From NCBI RefSeq assembly GCF_030848805.1, contig NC_092365.1:930001-994000 (forward strand): 64,000 nt of DNA, given 5' to 3'. The DNA comes from Temnothorax longispinosus. Lineage: Eukaryota; Arthropoda; Insecta; Hymenoptera; Formicidae. The translations under genes were made by a program, and so were the position numbers. The notes under the pieces are model-generated. The model was not told the origin of the DNA and did not search any database. It worked only from the letters and a program-made list of their open reading frames with translations. This document shows, piece after piece, positions 1-12,469 of the stretch. Numbering within the stretch: position 1 is the first letter of the stretch; every line of letters starts with the position of its first letter.

Positions 1-889
1 TACTCGTTATCACTATTATTTGTTTTCAATGACAAGTAGGAAATATCTAGGATCCAATCGTAAATACGTCTTTCCGAATGATTCTCGCAAACCTTGCAAA
101 CACAAGATAGTATGTTGTATCTCACAGGCCCATATTTTGATGTGACTGCTATGACACTTTGGACACTTGAGGCTTGTTAGATTTCTATCGTCGTGTGCTT
201 AATGTATCGTTTGCCTATTTTTTTCCGGTAGTTATATAACAAGATACAAAATACCATATGTCGCTTCTTTATTCGGTGAGATCAACTCGATCGAAACAAT
301 AATCTAAAGCTCACCTTGAAATTATTAGTAATTTATGTCGTAATTATGTGTGTCGGATAGAATTCTACTTATAATTTTATGTGTCATGTAATATGAAAAT
401 AAGAATCAGAATTACACGTACATATTAAAATATACATATTATGTATAAACATGCATGGTATATAAAATTATAAATAAAATTCTATTTTGAAATTGGACAC
501 GAATTACAGACTAAAGTTTAATAGCTTACTTAATAGCAACTCCAATTAGATCAATCTTTTTAGGAAAAAGTCTGATTACTCCAAAATTCACAATGGCAAA
601 AAAAAGCAATTGAATGTAATTGTTGGTGCATAATTAGTGCTAACCGCAAATATCAGAATACAAAAAAAGGATAGAGATAAAACCGAACACGATTTTATCC
701 AAAAATCTTGTTTTTTCCGAAAAATTTATTATCCGAAAAATTTTATCCGAGAAGTCTTATTTTTTAAAAATATAAAAATACACACTGTGTGTAAAAGCAC
801 TTGCATTTTCTATTCGCAGCTTTTATACAGAGTTTATCTCATATGCGCAACTCATATTTAGGAAAACAAATTAAAAAAAAATGGGAACG
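1..889. other. AT-rich DNA without recognised gene
   Basis: The stretch is AT-rich and broken by stops in all frames. Near 715-755 the phrase ATCCGAAAAATTT recurs in short imperfect copies. No coding exon, RNA gene or transposon terminus could be supported. It may be an intron or 5' flank of the Mitf gene that follows. Confidence 0.6.
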
Positions 890-1500
890 CCGTTTGTACG
901 GGCGGAATTTATATTTCGGCGCGGCGCGAATCAAATTTTTGTAGTAAACTCGAAACGAGCGATTCGGTTGACAGTTTGCAACTAACAACAACCTGTTGCA
1001 ACGGCCGTTGGCGACCGAGTGAGCGGTGAGCGCGTGGCGCGCAGACCGAGCGCGTCCGAGCGGTGACGAGCGCGACCGAGCGGATCCGCGCCGTTTGGGC
1101 TGACGCGCGCGCGGAGCTTCTTTCAGAACACGAGTCCGTCGCCGCGTCGCGAGGTGTGTTGTTTGTTGCTCCTGGTGGGCGCGCGGCCTATTGTCCCGAG
1201 GTGTGTTTCGCGCGATTGTTGACCAGTCCGCCACTTAGCTTCGGTCTACGCTCGTAGTGACTCACGAGCGACGCTGCGGCCTTCGAACCGCGGTAGCGCA
1301 CGCTTGCCGCACGTTTTGCGCCCCACTGCCACGAGGGAACCCCGCGCGCGCCGCGTAATCGATCGATCGATAGCGCCCGCGAGGCGCGTAGGGCAACACG
1401 CCGCGCCGGTCGTGCGCCTCACCTTCGCCAGTGAGGAAATTTTACGGCCCAGTCGGGATGATCGTCCGAGACGTCGTTCGTGTACGAAGTGTAATCCGCA
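890..1500 (+). promoter_or_regulatory. CpG-rich block, possible promoter or 5'UTR
   Basis: The base composition changes abruptly from AT-rich to very GC- and CpG-rich, with repeated GAGCG and GACCGAG words around 1015-1085 and a CGATCGATCGAT run near 1359-1371. Frames stay open by composition, but none of the translations looks like a protein. In insect genomes such blocks often sit at transcription starts or in 5'UTRs. The direction is assumed from the plus-strand gene downstream. No clear TATA box was seen. Confidence 0.35.
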
Positions 1501-2659
1501 GTGATCTATATAATCGTGGCATTTGATTCGATTCCCGAATTGCCGCCTCGCATGCGAGAAGAGCGCGCTTTTCGAACGAGGAACGCATAGTTACGAGCGA
1601 CACTTCCAACGCGTGTGCCATAAACTTGCGTCAAGGACGTCCCTGCACGTCGTTTCGGACTTTTACGATTGTGCGCGGAAACGAAGAGGTAATAAACTGT
1701 CGATCTTTCTATCGTGGATTTAATCGATGGACCACTACCGAGGTGTTAAGTAAGATCGTAATTGTCGGGACAAAATTATATCGATCGCCAGAGTTGCCAG
1801 AGAGGTGACACGAGATTTTATTCTCGAGCGAGTGATGCCGTTTAAAAAGTACGAGTGAAAGCGTGCCGGCTGTCCTCGCGAAAGAATTTCGCGGTGGATT
1901 TATTCGCTTCGATGCGATCGGAATTGCACAAGGCACGTAGAAGTGGAAGTCCGATTTATCGATAAACGTAAAGCGTGACAGCCTTGGACAACTGCAAGAA
2001 TATATAAATTCAATCGATAGATTCAGAATCTTGTCGTTTTCTAGAACGCAAGGATTTCCTCGAGAGACCGAGAATTTTCCTCAGTGTGACCTCGATCCTT
2101 GTCTTTGCGAGCTCATCGGAGTATAACCGGCACCGAGCGTCGAGCAATTTTGAATATATCATTTCGCGGCAAACTTTTCTCAAAAGCTTTCCTCGAAACG
2201 ACCCGTGGAAAAATCTATCGGCGCTGCAATTAAAAAATGGTGAAGAAAGATTAATAATTTATAATCAAACTGTCCTCAAAACAACCAAGCACACACCGTG
2301 AGGCATCTGTTTTTTTCCATTTATTTTATATAAGTCTATTGACACAATTCTGCAAAGTAATTCAACTTTAATTCAAATCGTCAAAGATTGTCGAAATTTA
2401 CGTGAAACGTTTTAGAAAAGTCTTAAGATTATCCTCGAAGATTTCGACAAAACAGTCAACTCCAACGTTTAATGATTTCATCAATTTTATCTTATTTTTT
2501 GATTGGTATCTTTTATCTTTTATCGCCGTTACAATAAACGTCATAAACGTCAGAAGATACGAGAGTAGAAGAGGATACGATCGCACGTCAGATTTGAGTT
2601 ATTGTACATCACAGGATATATCGCTCTTGAAGGAATCGTCACGGATCGAGAGGTGCGTT
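1501..2659. other. Mixed-composition DNA, no gene recognised
   Basis: GC falls gradually from the CpG-rich block towards AT-rich sequence. Possible 5' splice sites occur (for example GAGAGGTGACAC near 1801) but none is tied to a coding exon. It could be 5'UTR or first-intron sequence of an upstream Mitf transcript; nothing more can be supported. Confidence 0.4.
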
Positions 2660-3085
2660 ATCTAGTAGCCGCGACCTTGAGACAAAGCAATCTTGCAGGT
2701 GAAACGCGGTGAGAATCGACACTCGGTGCACGCACAAGTGAACAAGCGATCGATTGAGGAAAATGCGCTTCTTGCCGTCGTCGTCGGCGCGGTCGCGTCG
2801 CCCATCCTGATGACGAAAGTGTCATCGATCGACCCAATTGCGATTGTCTCTCCTGCGAGTGGTTGGCGACGCCGGGAGCGAGCAAAGGAGACGACCCGCG
2901 GTGTTCGACGCGGAGGACGTCGTCCGGAGAAGAAGCGTAGATCAAGAAAACACGCGTGCAGCGGCCTTTCCGTAGTTTCCGTAGACGAGACGCGAGACGG
3001 CGGCAACGATACGGTTTTGTTATCTAATTGTCGGCGCTGGTTAGACAAGCATCCGGAGACCGTCGTAGTGACTTACTGACAATCG
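2660..3085 (+). other. Second CpG-rich open block
   Basis: A GC-rich stretch stays open on both strands (plus strand 2693-3079, minus strand 2662-3048). The conceptual products are rich in Arg and Ser and match no family I know, which is typical of CpG-rich noncoding DNA read by chance. The segment CTTGCAGGTGAAAC at 2686-2699 joins an AG acceptor-like to a GT donor-like signal. I prefer a promoter or 5'UTR role over a protein. Confidence 0.3.
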
Positions 3086-3815
3086 TCACTGGAAGCACCG
3101 TTCTCGGATTGAAATGACAACGACACGCTACAAGCTCGTCGATTGGAAAACCATTTGAGTTTCACGAATCGAATACTTCAAAATCAACATGTCAACATTT
3201 CTGGGCTTGTCGACATTTGGTTGCTGACAGTGAGAGCGTGACAATCAAAAGACAATTAGTGATCGATCGCCGAAAGCAATACCTATTTAGGAATAAATAA
3301 CAACATGTATTGTGTCCATCGATCATGGAGAAGAAATTAATTGACGGTTTAGAAAGACTGGAAGTACTTCGAGATTTTTGAAGATATTGTTATCTGATTA
3401 TTGATAGTGATCGACGATATCTTTGGAACGGAATTACGACGCGCAGTAGAAGAATCGCTTAACGATCGTCCAGTATCGAATGTTTCTGACGGCTCTAAAC
3501 CCTAGGATTATTGTGCATTTTTTCCTGCGTTAGGTAATTGTGCGGAGTGCAGAAACCCCTTTGTGGAATATCCGAAGCTCGCTTCGGGAATCTCTTTCTC
3601 GTGCGAGGCGGTTCGCTGCATCGATCGGAGTTTAATTTAGTACTTAATTCGATAAACAGCGATGGGCTATTTCGATGCGATCGACATTGCTTCGGTGTGC
3701 TCGCTCGATTAATCGAATCGGAGATCGGCCGGCGAGCACCGTGCGCCAGCGGTATCCCTCGGGATATATTGATAGTACTCGGAAAGAAATCGACTGGAAG
3801 CGACAGCTTCGCGAG
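3086..3815 (+). other. Flank of candidate internal first exon
   Basis: No exon can be called. The frame that ends in the candidate ATG at 3850 is open from about 3538 but has no ATG before it. Two other ATGs start short out-of-frame ORFs: one near 3662 of about 16 codons, and one at 3675 that runs to 3863 across the candidate start. These would act as upstream ORFs if transcription began far upstream. Confidence 0.35.
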
Positions 3816-3849
3816 CACGTGTCAGTTACCAACGGATCGGCGTTGCATC
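3816..3849 (+). promoter_or_regulatory. Candidate internal Mitf promoter: E-box, initiator, short leader
   Basis: CACGTG lies at 3816-3821 and is followed directly by TCAGTT at 3822-3827, which fits the arthropod initiator consensus TCAKTY with a predicted start at A3824. That would leave a 26-base leader before the ATG at 3850. No TATA box sits 25-30 bases upstream. The E-box is a site that the bHLH-LZ product of this gene class could bind, so autoregulation is possible. The motif match is direct; promoter function is inference. Confidence 0.35.
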
Positions 3850-3885
3850 ATGCCGGTGTTTAACATTATCACGCGGAGGTGTAAG
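3850..3885 (+). CDS. Mitf: Candidate alternative first coding exon of Mitf
   Basis: The ATG at 3850 has A at -3 and opens a 12-codon reading frame, MPVFNIITRRCK, that runs straight into AAG|GTGAGT, a consensus 5' splice site with GT at 3886-3887. The exon ends in phase 0, and the next secure Mitf exon at 17052 begins in phase 0, so splicing would give a protein of 12 + 261 residues. It is the only ATG in this frame after the stop upstream of about 3538. Vertebrate MITF-M also starts with a short unique first exon from an internal promoter. Such a form here would lack the N-terminal Rag-binding and mTORC1-regulated part of the family. I saw no homology that proves the exon; chance pairing of a short ORF with a good donor is the alternative. 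Confidence 0.4.
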
Positions 3886-5955
3886 GTGAGTGAAAAATGA
3901 ATTAGAGATTCTGAGTACAGGTCTGCGGGTGCTAATTTTGGAGCTCATTAAATATACGTCGCTTTTTTGACGCCGCGCCGCAACCTTCGTCGTGACGATA
4001 AGCGTCATTTTTAGGTCACATTTAACACGATCGACGAACAAAAACGGATACGGCTAAATTGGCACCTGCGGAAAAACGTTTGCTTTAGACGATCTTTTTT
4101 CTTTCTGACTCCTTAATTTTGTGCCAAGGCTGACAAAATTGCGAGAACCACTATTATGGAATAATGTAACCTATGTTCACGCACAAAAAACGGCCGATCG
4201 CATTTGTAACGCTAAACACGGCATATGCACTAATTGTAAGTCTAAGTGTCGCTTTAAGAACTATACATTTTACCTTATCGGTTTGTAGCTTTCGTTTTCA
4301 CGACGACGACGATACACGCGCTTAGAGCATGGCGTCATTATCATGCAACGAGCACGGAGTTAACAGATTGTTTCGACCGTGCACGATAATCGCATCGCGT
4401 TTTCCACATTCCGCGATTTTTCGTTCGAGCGACGGAGCCGGGAAATTTTTCTTCCAACGTGATCTCGATTTCGTGTTTTCACGGCGCATTCGATGATAAG
4501 ATACAACGTTATATAGATAACCGCGTTTTCTTGACGCCAAGGTTGCTGTCAGGATGTTACAGCAACCGACGCATTAATTACTCACTCACTTTAATTCTTA
4601 CTGCAAAGTGTATCTATATGTGTTTTTTGATTATTTCATATACATGCCCGAATATTTTATTAGCTGTTAAAAATAGATAAGAGTGATATATAGAAAGTAC
4701 ATATCATAGTCAAAATTTTTCTAAAAAAGAAGCTAATTTAGAAAACATAATTTAGAACTTATTTTAAATTAATTTCTTATTGATCTTAATAATCTAAAAA
4801 TATTGAATTATATACACATGGTATCTATAATAATCTTTTCTTATATTTTGAAGTGAAATGGATTTATAATACAATTTGCAGTTTTTTTATTGAAATTTTT
4901 TTACGATTTTCTTTAATTAAATACATTTTTTATAATATTAAATATGGATAAATAACACTGCATGCCATATTTTGGTCTCTAAGTAATTTTAATACTAATT
5001 GAATTAATTCTTCGCGCGGCGTAGCATTCAAACTTCTTTAGATATGACAAAGTTCAGATATCTAGCTTGTGCTTGGCAAACAATTACCGGTAGTCTATTT
5101 ACATCATGACCGACTGACAGGTGTAGCCGATCGGTAGATTAATCGCTTTATCAATGGCATGTTTCAACGCATTAATTTGCGACGCGTCACGTATATATAT
5201 CCTTCTCTTTCTATCGTTCGAATTGTCACGTATGTACTGATAATTTATCAGTTTAACACTCATTCTTTTCGCAATGTATGTTCCGACACGTAAATACAAT
5301 CGTTGAAATCGTTAATTAAGCGGAAATAATGTTTCAAGAAACAAGATTTGAAGCATCGTAAAATATAAAAAAGCTTGACACAGCATTATGTATGGGAAAT
5401 TAGTTTTAAATGTTGTCGACGTGGCTTTTGCTTCGAGTGCCTGAAAAGAACAGATTTTTAAATAACGTACAATCTTTACGACAAACTTTTATTTAATGTT
5501 TTTTTTTGAAATTGCACACTCTCCTCCAGGAAAAATTAAAAGAAAAATATTCTTTATTCGTTACTTTTAAAATAAGACCAGATAAGAAGAATGACGTATT
5601 TGAAAATGCATTGGAAAAAAATGAAATTCAATATCACACATGACACATTGACGTCTCAATATAATAATCTATATAATAATAACAAGTCACGCTTCTTTCT
5701 ATTTATTGAAATTTAGATAACGTAAAGAAATTTTGAAACAGATTGTTTGCCTTTTTTCGTTGATTTTTAAGTTTTACTTCTCATTGGGACATAGTCTCTT
5801 CCTCTCTCTCTTCTTATGAGTTTTATCGATTATATATAGATATGATCGTCTTAGAAAAATCCAAAAGATAAAAGTGCAATTTTATTGCAAATAATTTAAG
5901 TAATTGTATTTTATTAGAATCGTTTTATGCGTGGAATCTATAAAAGTAACATTTT

Positions 5956-5992
5956 TCATAATGTATCTTTTCATAATGTATTCATAATGTAT
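5956..5992. repeat. Short tandem repeat of TCATAATGTAT
   Basis: Three exact copies of an 11-base word lie at 5956-5966, 5971-5981 and 5982-5992, the first two separated by four bases. It is probably slippage-derived. Confidence 0.8.
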
Positions 5993-7388
5993 CTAATTCA
6001 AATATTTTTTTGCTGAAAATGTATAAAATACAAATTACATTTTTCTATATTTTTCAATTACTTGAATTCTCTTCATTTTATTAAATGCAAATTTTTGTTC
6101 AAATCAAAATTTTTTTTTTTTTTTAGTAGAAAAATATATGTAAAACAATCGTTGTCATTTTTGTTACATTATCTTGAATATTATGAAAAAAAGTTGCGCA
6201 ATTTATATCTTATCATTTTAACGTTGCTTATCGTTTATATTAACTTGAAGAATTGCACACGATATTGAATTGTTTTTTTTTTCGAAATATTCTCAAAGGT
6301 GTCATTATATTTTCTATAATGAATTTATAAGATAAATATTATTTTGTTCAACTTATAAATTCTTTAGATAGGAAATGCAATCTTAACTTAAGAAAAATAT
6401 TTGATAAAATTTTATCGTAAAGATGTGTAGGTACTATTAAAAAAATTTTTAACCGTGAAATATGATAAATGCACTGAAAAATGCCGAGTTGTTGAATTCG
6501 TTATCTTAAACTGTTCAGAAGATGAAACGCTTTAAAAACACGATCTCGGAGAAGTGCATAAACTAAGAAATACGATATAATCTCGGAAATCATTATGAGT
6601 GTGATATTCAAACTTTGCATAAGTTTCAATGTTACATACAATATGTAAAAGTATAAAAAACTTATAAAAGATAAAAAATGTTTGTTTATATATTTGTTGT
6701 TCAATCTAACACGGAATCGGCGATTTATTGTCTCTGTTTTGACATATTGATCACTGTATACACCGATTAGGAAACAATGCGGGAGTAACACACAGTTATC
6801 TCGCGTACTTCCGTTCGAAAATAATCGCACGCACACTCACGGGTTAATAACCTACATCCGGCTCGTCTCGGTGGGAATTCGCGAATCGCCGTCGGAATGA
6901 ATCGTCGTCGGATCACGACGATTTTACGGAAAGGAAACGCCGACGTGTATATCGGAAGCTCGTCGTGTCGGAGCGAAAGAGAGAGAGAAAGGATGTTCCC
7001 TTTCGGGTGCACCGGATGCGAGCTGGCCGGCTGGCTGGCCGTGCTAACGTCGCGTTCACGTAATCCGCATCCGATGAACATTGTAACGATACGCTACGGT
7101 CGGGATAATGGCATAATGCACGCGAAATCCTCGAAGCGGTCTCCGTACTGACATAACGTCGGAGACATCGCGCGCGCGCGCACACATGCGCTCGGTCCAC
7201 GATGAAGATGTGACGTTACGTGTCCTCAAATAAAGCGTTCGCGAAGTAGTCTTGTTGCGTAACGTTACACGGTAATCACGATAATTAGGTTGACGCTTCG
7301 AGATAAAAAGGTAGCGGTACGCATTCGTGTGGGTATGCATTCATAAAGGATACGTAGTGATAAGAAGAGTATTTCGCATTCCCAATGA

Positions 7389-7529
7389 TAATTTTCCGTC
7401 CAGGTACATATAGATACACGTTCAAGGTTCCATCTTACCGTTCTGTCGAGTGCAGATAAAAAAAGGCCAATTAGGCCTTCGTTTCAACGACGCATCGATA
7501 GCTTTTGAGTTATCTGGGACGGAAAATTA
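7389..7529. repeat. Inverted repeat with 13 bp arms
   Basis: TAATTTTCCGTCC at 7389-7401 is the exact reverse complement of GGACGGAAAATTA at 7517-7529. The match extends a little inward with one gap (AG at 7402-7403 against CT at 7514-7515). A nested AAGGCC...GGCCTT pair lies at 7463-7478. It could be the ends of a small transposon relic or a structured RNA segment. Confidence 0.55.
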
Positions 7530-8540
7530 AATTTTGCTGAGTAGATAATAAAGTATTACGCTTCATTTAATTTTAATTGGATTTTGTTTATATATTTGAC
7601 TTGGTTATTGAGAAATTTACAACTGGAAATTAAGATGTTTTGAAAAAAGAGATACTCAGACAGACATTTGAAATTTTTAATTTGTGGAAGAGAAAGAATC
7701 GCGCGCGCTCCGCGCAAGATACCTACGTGCAGAGATGATTTATAACGTCCGATAAGATTGTACGAGTGCGAGCAGACACAAGACGTTGCGATTCGAGTTC
7801 GCTTCTTGGCGGGGACGAGCAGCCGGCGGTATCAAATGTCAAATTATGCGTAATTTCGCTCATTGCAGCAGCGCGGTCCGCACACGCGACACACAGGAAT
7901 GAGGCCTCGCCTTGAGGTATCACTTGGTACTTGGTGCCGTTGGTTGGATGCGCGTTACGAATATCTTTCCCCGAGAATAATCCTTTAGGGTAGTAATAAA
8001 AACGTGACCTGGAAAGAAACGAGGCCCGTGATATTTTGCGAATTCAGTTGTATTGCGCGCCCAATCAGGTTACGCGTTTTGCATAAACGCCAGACATTTT
8101 ATTGCGTTTGGTTTTTGTGCACACTGGTAAGAGGAAAGGTTTTCGTCGCGTTTTCTCTTGCGTACATACATCAAGACGATGAATAGATGGAAGCTTCGAT
8201 CCGCTTGCAGCCATCTGCGAATTTTTGATAATATTTTATATCTGTTATCGTAGAGACGTAATATTTATTCAGTCGTAACAATTCTATATCTAACGTACAA
8301 TATTTCTCGAAATACACATAAGTTTTACAATTTTTCTGTAATAAATTCCCAACCAATGTAATTTATATGCATTATAACTTATATACATTAGAAAATTACT
8401 GAACATTAGGAATATTTCATAATTTAAAACTTTTTTAACGTAAATAAAAATATCCGAATAGCAATATAGATTACTAAGGGGCGTAAAGTAAACGACGTAG
8501 TGACGAAATACGAGGTACTTACAACGACGGTGTCGTAATA

Positions 8541-8548
8541 TCACGTGA
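8541..8548. promoter_or_regulatory. CLEAR-like palindromic E-box TCACGTGA
   Basis: This perfect palindrome lies in the large Mitf intron. MITF/TFEB proteins bind TCACGTGA and the longer CLEAR site GTCACGTGAC, and mammalian TFEB is known to activate its own gene through CLEAR sites. The motif is seen directly; use by this gene is inference. Confidence 0.4.
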
Positions 8549-8637
8549 TGAAATATATGGCAGAGAGAGATTAATCAAAGCGGTGGATTCCTGAAAGTGT
8601 GAACGCGGTAATGTTCTCGCCGCGCGCGAAGAAGCGC

Positions 8638-8685
8638 AGATAACCGGTAATGTTTCCACATTTGTACCGGCAATCTTGCTGATAC
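8638..8685 (+). repeat. Intronic duplicated element, copy A
   Basis: AGATAACCGGTAATG (8638-8652) and CTTGCTGATAC (8675-8685) flank a 22-base partly conserved spacer. The same two blocks in the same order recur at 9314-9360. Sequence outside the pair is not obviously alike, so this is a short direct duplication or a repeated regulatory module. Confidence 0.6.
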
Positions 8686-9313
8686 AAGTCTGCTTACACG
8701 AGTCCACGTAGCAACGTGCTCGCAACGTGGCATCATGCGATTGATATTCGGAATTAACGCGAGCATTATGGCGAAGGTGAAGGTGTTTTGACGATGACGG
8801 ATTATGGAAATTACGTGGAATCGATTCGTATAGCGACGACGGGGTAATATTACGCCGGACATACTGAAATGTATCGCACTAACATATTGTGCTCGCCTCA
8901 AGATTGATGACTAGCAAATTTCGACGCATTTCTCACGTTGCACTTCTCATAACTTAAGAGCACTGCCAAAGAAATTTTAGAGAAACGTAAATTTTTTGCT
9001 TTTTATTTGTGTGCGCGTGATAATTTTTTTATTTAAATATCCTAATAGTAAAATGGTTTTAAATCGTTTTAAAGATTAATATGCACATATAACAAGAAGA
9101 TTAGTGTATGTTTTTTTTCTGTCATTCTCTATTTGTCACTTTTTGAAATTTCTGTATCAATACCTTTGGATTTCGATTGCGTGAGTTAATCCCGATTTTG
9201 CATGCTCAATTTCAACGAGAAACATATTGCGGGGCGCGGTCTTGTAAGATAAATCAGTGAGAGGCTGATCCCCTCCGGCTGGTGGTTGGCGTGTATCCAT
9301 CTTGAGACAATGT

Positions 9314-9360
9314 AGATAACCGGTAATGCTCCTAATTTGCTGCGTTAACCTTGCTGATAC
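9314..9360 (+). repeat. Intronic duplicated element, copy B
   Basis: AGATAACCGGTAATG (9314-9328) and CTTGCTGATAC (9350-9360) match copy A exactly. The spacer is 21 bases and shares parts such as a central ATTTG. It lies 676 bases downstream of copy A on the same strand. Confidence 0.6.
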
Positions 9361-10167
9361 GCCGCCCATTTTCAAGCGGCAGCGGTGACTACGTAACGAC
9401 CAACGTCCATCTTATTTAACCGAGCGTCGATTTCGTTATGTAAAATTATGCTGAGATAAAGCGGGAGCAACTTTATGTCCGCGTGTGTATGCGCCGGCAT
9501 TTTCGCCTTCATCTTCTTCAAATCGCGTCGAACGCCGGAAACGAGCGGGCTTTTACGAGTGCGGCATATAGAGGAGAAAAATATGCTTCGTGGGCATACT
9601 AACGCTGTCAAGGGAAGAAATATCGTAGAACTGTATTGCTCAGGGGTATATTAGGCTATCGCGAGAGACCCAACTAGCCCTTATTTTGTAATAAAGGTCA
9701 GCATTATGCCTCGTTTTTGATACTGCTATCACAATATTTCAAGATGCTTATGCTGGATTGCGGCCATCGCTATAATTCTCTTGGTTGTTAGTCGTTTTAA
9801 AAACTTTGGAAATATTTTAACGCATGCACGTTTCTGAGAAAATGACGATGTATATCTGCAAAACTAAAATTTATATCTACGTCAGTTTCGCATAATTATT
9901 TTGGAATATAAACTTTTTCTCTTTATCACGCAGTCATAAATAAATGGCACCAAAGTAGTTTAACTTTATATTAGAGGCTTTATAAACGTTCTTTTAATGA
10001 ATACTTGAATATCCCTATTTCATCCAACAATGTATCTACTTTCTCAAAAGTTAACATTTATGTCTGTAAAAAAAAATTGGACACGAAAACTAGTTCTAAA
10101 ACTAGCAAGTTCGACAAATGCAGGGCACGTTCAGAACGCATTTTCTCACTTTAAGGGCTTATGCAAA

Positions 10168-10293
10168 ATGAGAGGAATAAGGAACAAGGAATTAAACATA
10201 GATAGAATTCATAGTCGCAAGATCGTGTCTTGAAAAATGATGCGATTATGAATTATTTCTACGTTTGATTCCTCGTTCATTATTCCTCTCATT
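10168..10293. repeat. Fold-back hairpin with ~53 bp arms
   Basis: Left arm (about 10167-10219, starting AATGAGAGGAATAA) and right arm (about 10241-10293, ending TTATTCCTCTCATT) are reverse complements at about 46 of 53 positions, with a loop of about 21 bases. Some mismatches become G-U pairs if transcribed. Weaker complementarity may continue outward (GGCACGTTCAGAACGCA near 10127 against TACGTTCAAGGCAC near 10313). A primary microRNA, an endogenous hairpin siRNA source or a palindromic MITE relic are all possible. I do not recognise a known insect microRNA in it. Confidence 0.65.
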
Positions 10294-10379
10294 GTGCGTG
10301 AGCTCTAAGGGTTACGTTCAAGGCACGTTGTTTACTCCGCGATGCGCGAAATCGAGATATCGCGTGCCGTTAATGACAT

Positions 10380-10406
10380 AGTGGCGTATTTCCGAAATAC
10401 GCCACT
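10380..10406. repeat. Perfect 27 bp interrupted palindrome
   Basis: AGTGGCGTATTTC and GAAATACGCCACT are exact reverse complements separated by one base. The palindrome lies about 90 bases after the fold-back hairpin. GAAATGCATTTC-like words follow at about 10412 and 10444, so this segment is unusually rich in self-complementary sequence. Confidence 0.85.
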
Positions 10407-10862
10407 AAATGCATTTCAGATGAACGCTTCGGACGGAGAGAAGAAATGCATTTCACGGAGACGTAATTATAGTGACCGCCACGGCCTTGCTGGCGCAGCT
10501 GCCAATTCGTTGTGGGCGTCGAATATTGTATATTGCCAACGTGACTCGTCGCTTATTACTTAATGTTACACACCAACGAGCGTCGATTACAATTTGTCGA
10601 GAAGAATTTTTATCGCAAATTAAACATATATTATTAGACGCTCAACGCCTCGGCTTGATTTCCCTTTAGTTTAATAGCGAATTCAGAATAATGTTGAATG
10701 ATGCTTCATACAATGATTAGATAAGCATTGTCTGTGTCCACATTTAGAAATATCAACCTGCAAAATTTGCTCGATTCTATATTCTAGAAAAATTTACTTT
10801 GCGGGTATAGGAAAATAGAATATTAAGATATTTTAAACTAACCACGGTCATTAATCGATTAC

Positions 10863-11522
10863 ATGCAAATTCTTGAAGTTACATTGTCGTCACAAAAGCC
10901 ACTCTCTTTTTTTGCGCTTTTTTATCCCATATGGTCCTTTCAAGATCAGATGAATATGTTACAGACGCGAGGAGTATACCTCGTTCATTTGCGAGACGTA
11001 AATGCAGAAACTTGCGTGCGCGTTTCTCGACGAGTGAGCGTGTATATTTCCTGTGTTTACCTCGTGCGCGATTTGATGATAATATCGCACTGTACGACCG
11101 GAAAAGAGTGCGTAATAGTTACGCGAAACACACGCGTGCCGGAACACGCGGGGGCGATAAATATTCAATTTTCCGATCGTATTGGGATTACATGTACTTC
11201 CGCGTACGCAAATCGCTGCCGTTCCCTCACTTTATCGCAACGAACAATGCCATTATCACTGGAACTCATTGCCAGGCACACAAGCGTGTACGATCGAGTA
11301 CAGGAAATGTCGGGAAAATTAAATATATCGGTCTCACGTCACGATCTTGTCGATTTCAGATACGGACGATACTTGGACAATAAAACTCTTTATAACGAAG
11401 CTCGAACTTATATAATTTATATTATTTCCGCGAATTTTGTTGCGGAGGTACGTTTCGATATTCTTTTCCGACTCTCGGATAGAAAACGGTGGTTTGCCCC
11501 GGTAAGACCAATCAATCATTAA
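10863..11522 (+). CDS. Uncertain 219-codon ORF, probably chance
   Basis: The longest ATG-started open frame in the window, 219 codons, begins at 10863 and ends just before 11523. I recognise no domain, signal peptide or motif; residue use is mixed, with many Arg, Ser and Tyr. A second frame is also open over 10931-11383, so stop codons are simply rare in this CpG-bearing stretch. The ORF lies within a Mitf intron on the same strand, without evident promoter, splice context or poly(A) signal. A frame of this length is somewhat unusual for DNA of this composition but not decisive. A noncoding origin is the better guess. Confidence 0.12.
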   Translation: MQILEVTLSSQKPLSFFALFYPIWSFQDQMNMLQTRGVYLVHLRDVNAETCVRVSRRVSVYISCVYLVRDLMIISHCTTGKECVIVTRNTRVPEHAGAINIQFSDRIGITCTSAYANRCRSLTLSQRTMPLSLELIARHTSVYDRVQEMSGKLNISVSRHDLVDFRYGRYLDNKTLYNEARTYIIYIISANFVAEVRFDILFRLSDRKRWFAPVRPINH

Positions 11523-12469
11523 TCCGCGTCAAGAAGTAGGCGTCATCATGGAGAGACTCTGCGTTTCACAATAATGACGCTACGTCACGTACATGACGTA
11601 TGTAAGCGATACTAATGAGCGCATTACTATGTCGCGCCGGCGGTTGGCGTGGCGTGAAAATTGTTTAATTACACATACGTAGCCGCCTGCACTGACAACA
11701 CGTTGCCAAGAATGCGGTGAAAATTATTACGTCGTTCGCAGCGCACACAATCATGCATTGTGATTATCGAGATGGACGTCAATATGAAATAAATGTTAGG
11801 TATATGTAATCATATTGACGCGTTGTTATATAAATTGTAAAATCCGTTTCAGTCGGAAGTGATTACACTCAACGCAACATGTTACGCGCGCGCATTTTAG
11901 TATTAACATTATTATGTATCTTTCTGAAATTTCAAAATAATGTTAAAAATTATAGCGAATCGCGGTTGGCGATTTAGTTCTTCCTATGAAGGCACAGACT
12001 TTAGATTATCGAGGAAATGCACCTTGAAATCTTGATCTCATTCCCACGTCATACACATAAATGTATTTCCCCAATTGTCATTGAACGTAAAAAAAAAAGA
12101 ATTTTCTGTTTTGCGCGCCGGCCGTATTATTAATGTGACAGACGTCGCGGTATAATTTAATGAGATATTAATTCTTTACGTCACGCACGGTAGTTGCCGC
12201 ATCCATATTGATACGAATTTTTCCGGCAGAATCGTTAATGCGGTATTTTATTGAATACGAGCGCCTTGACAAACCGCAAACTCGTTTTCTGAGGAAGGGC
12301 ATGAAGAATGGTTACCACTTACCATACGCACGTGCCGCGTGTACGAATTTGCATAGCGTTGCCGTTACACGTATGTGACATTATGCATGTATAAAAAAAA
12401 CTATTATTATTTACATAGATACATTTACGGGAAAATACATACACATTTTATAAAATATAAAAGGCAAAA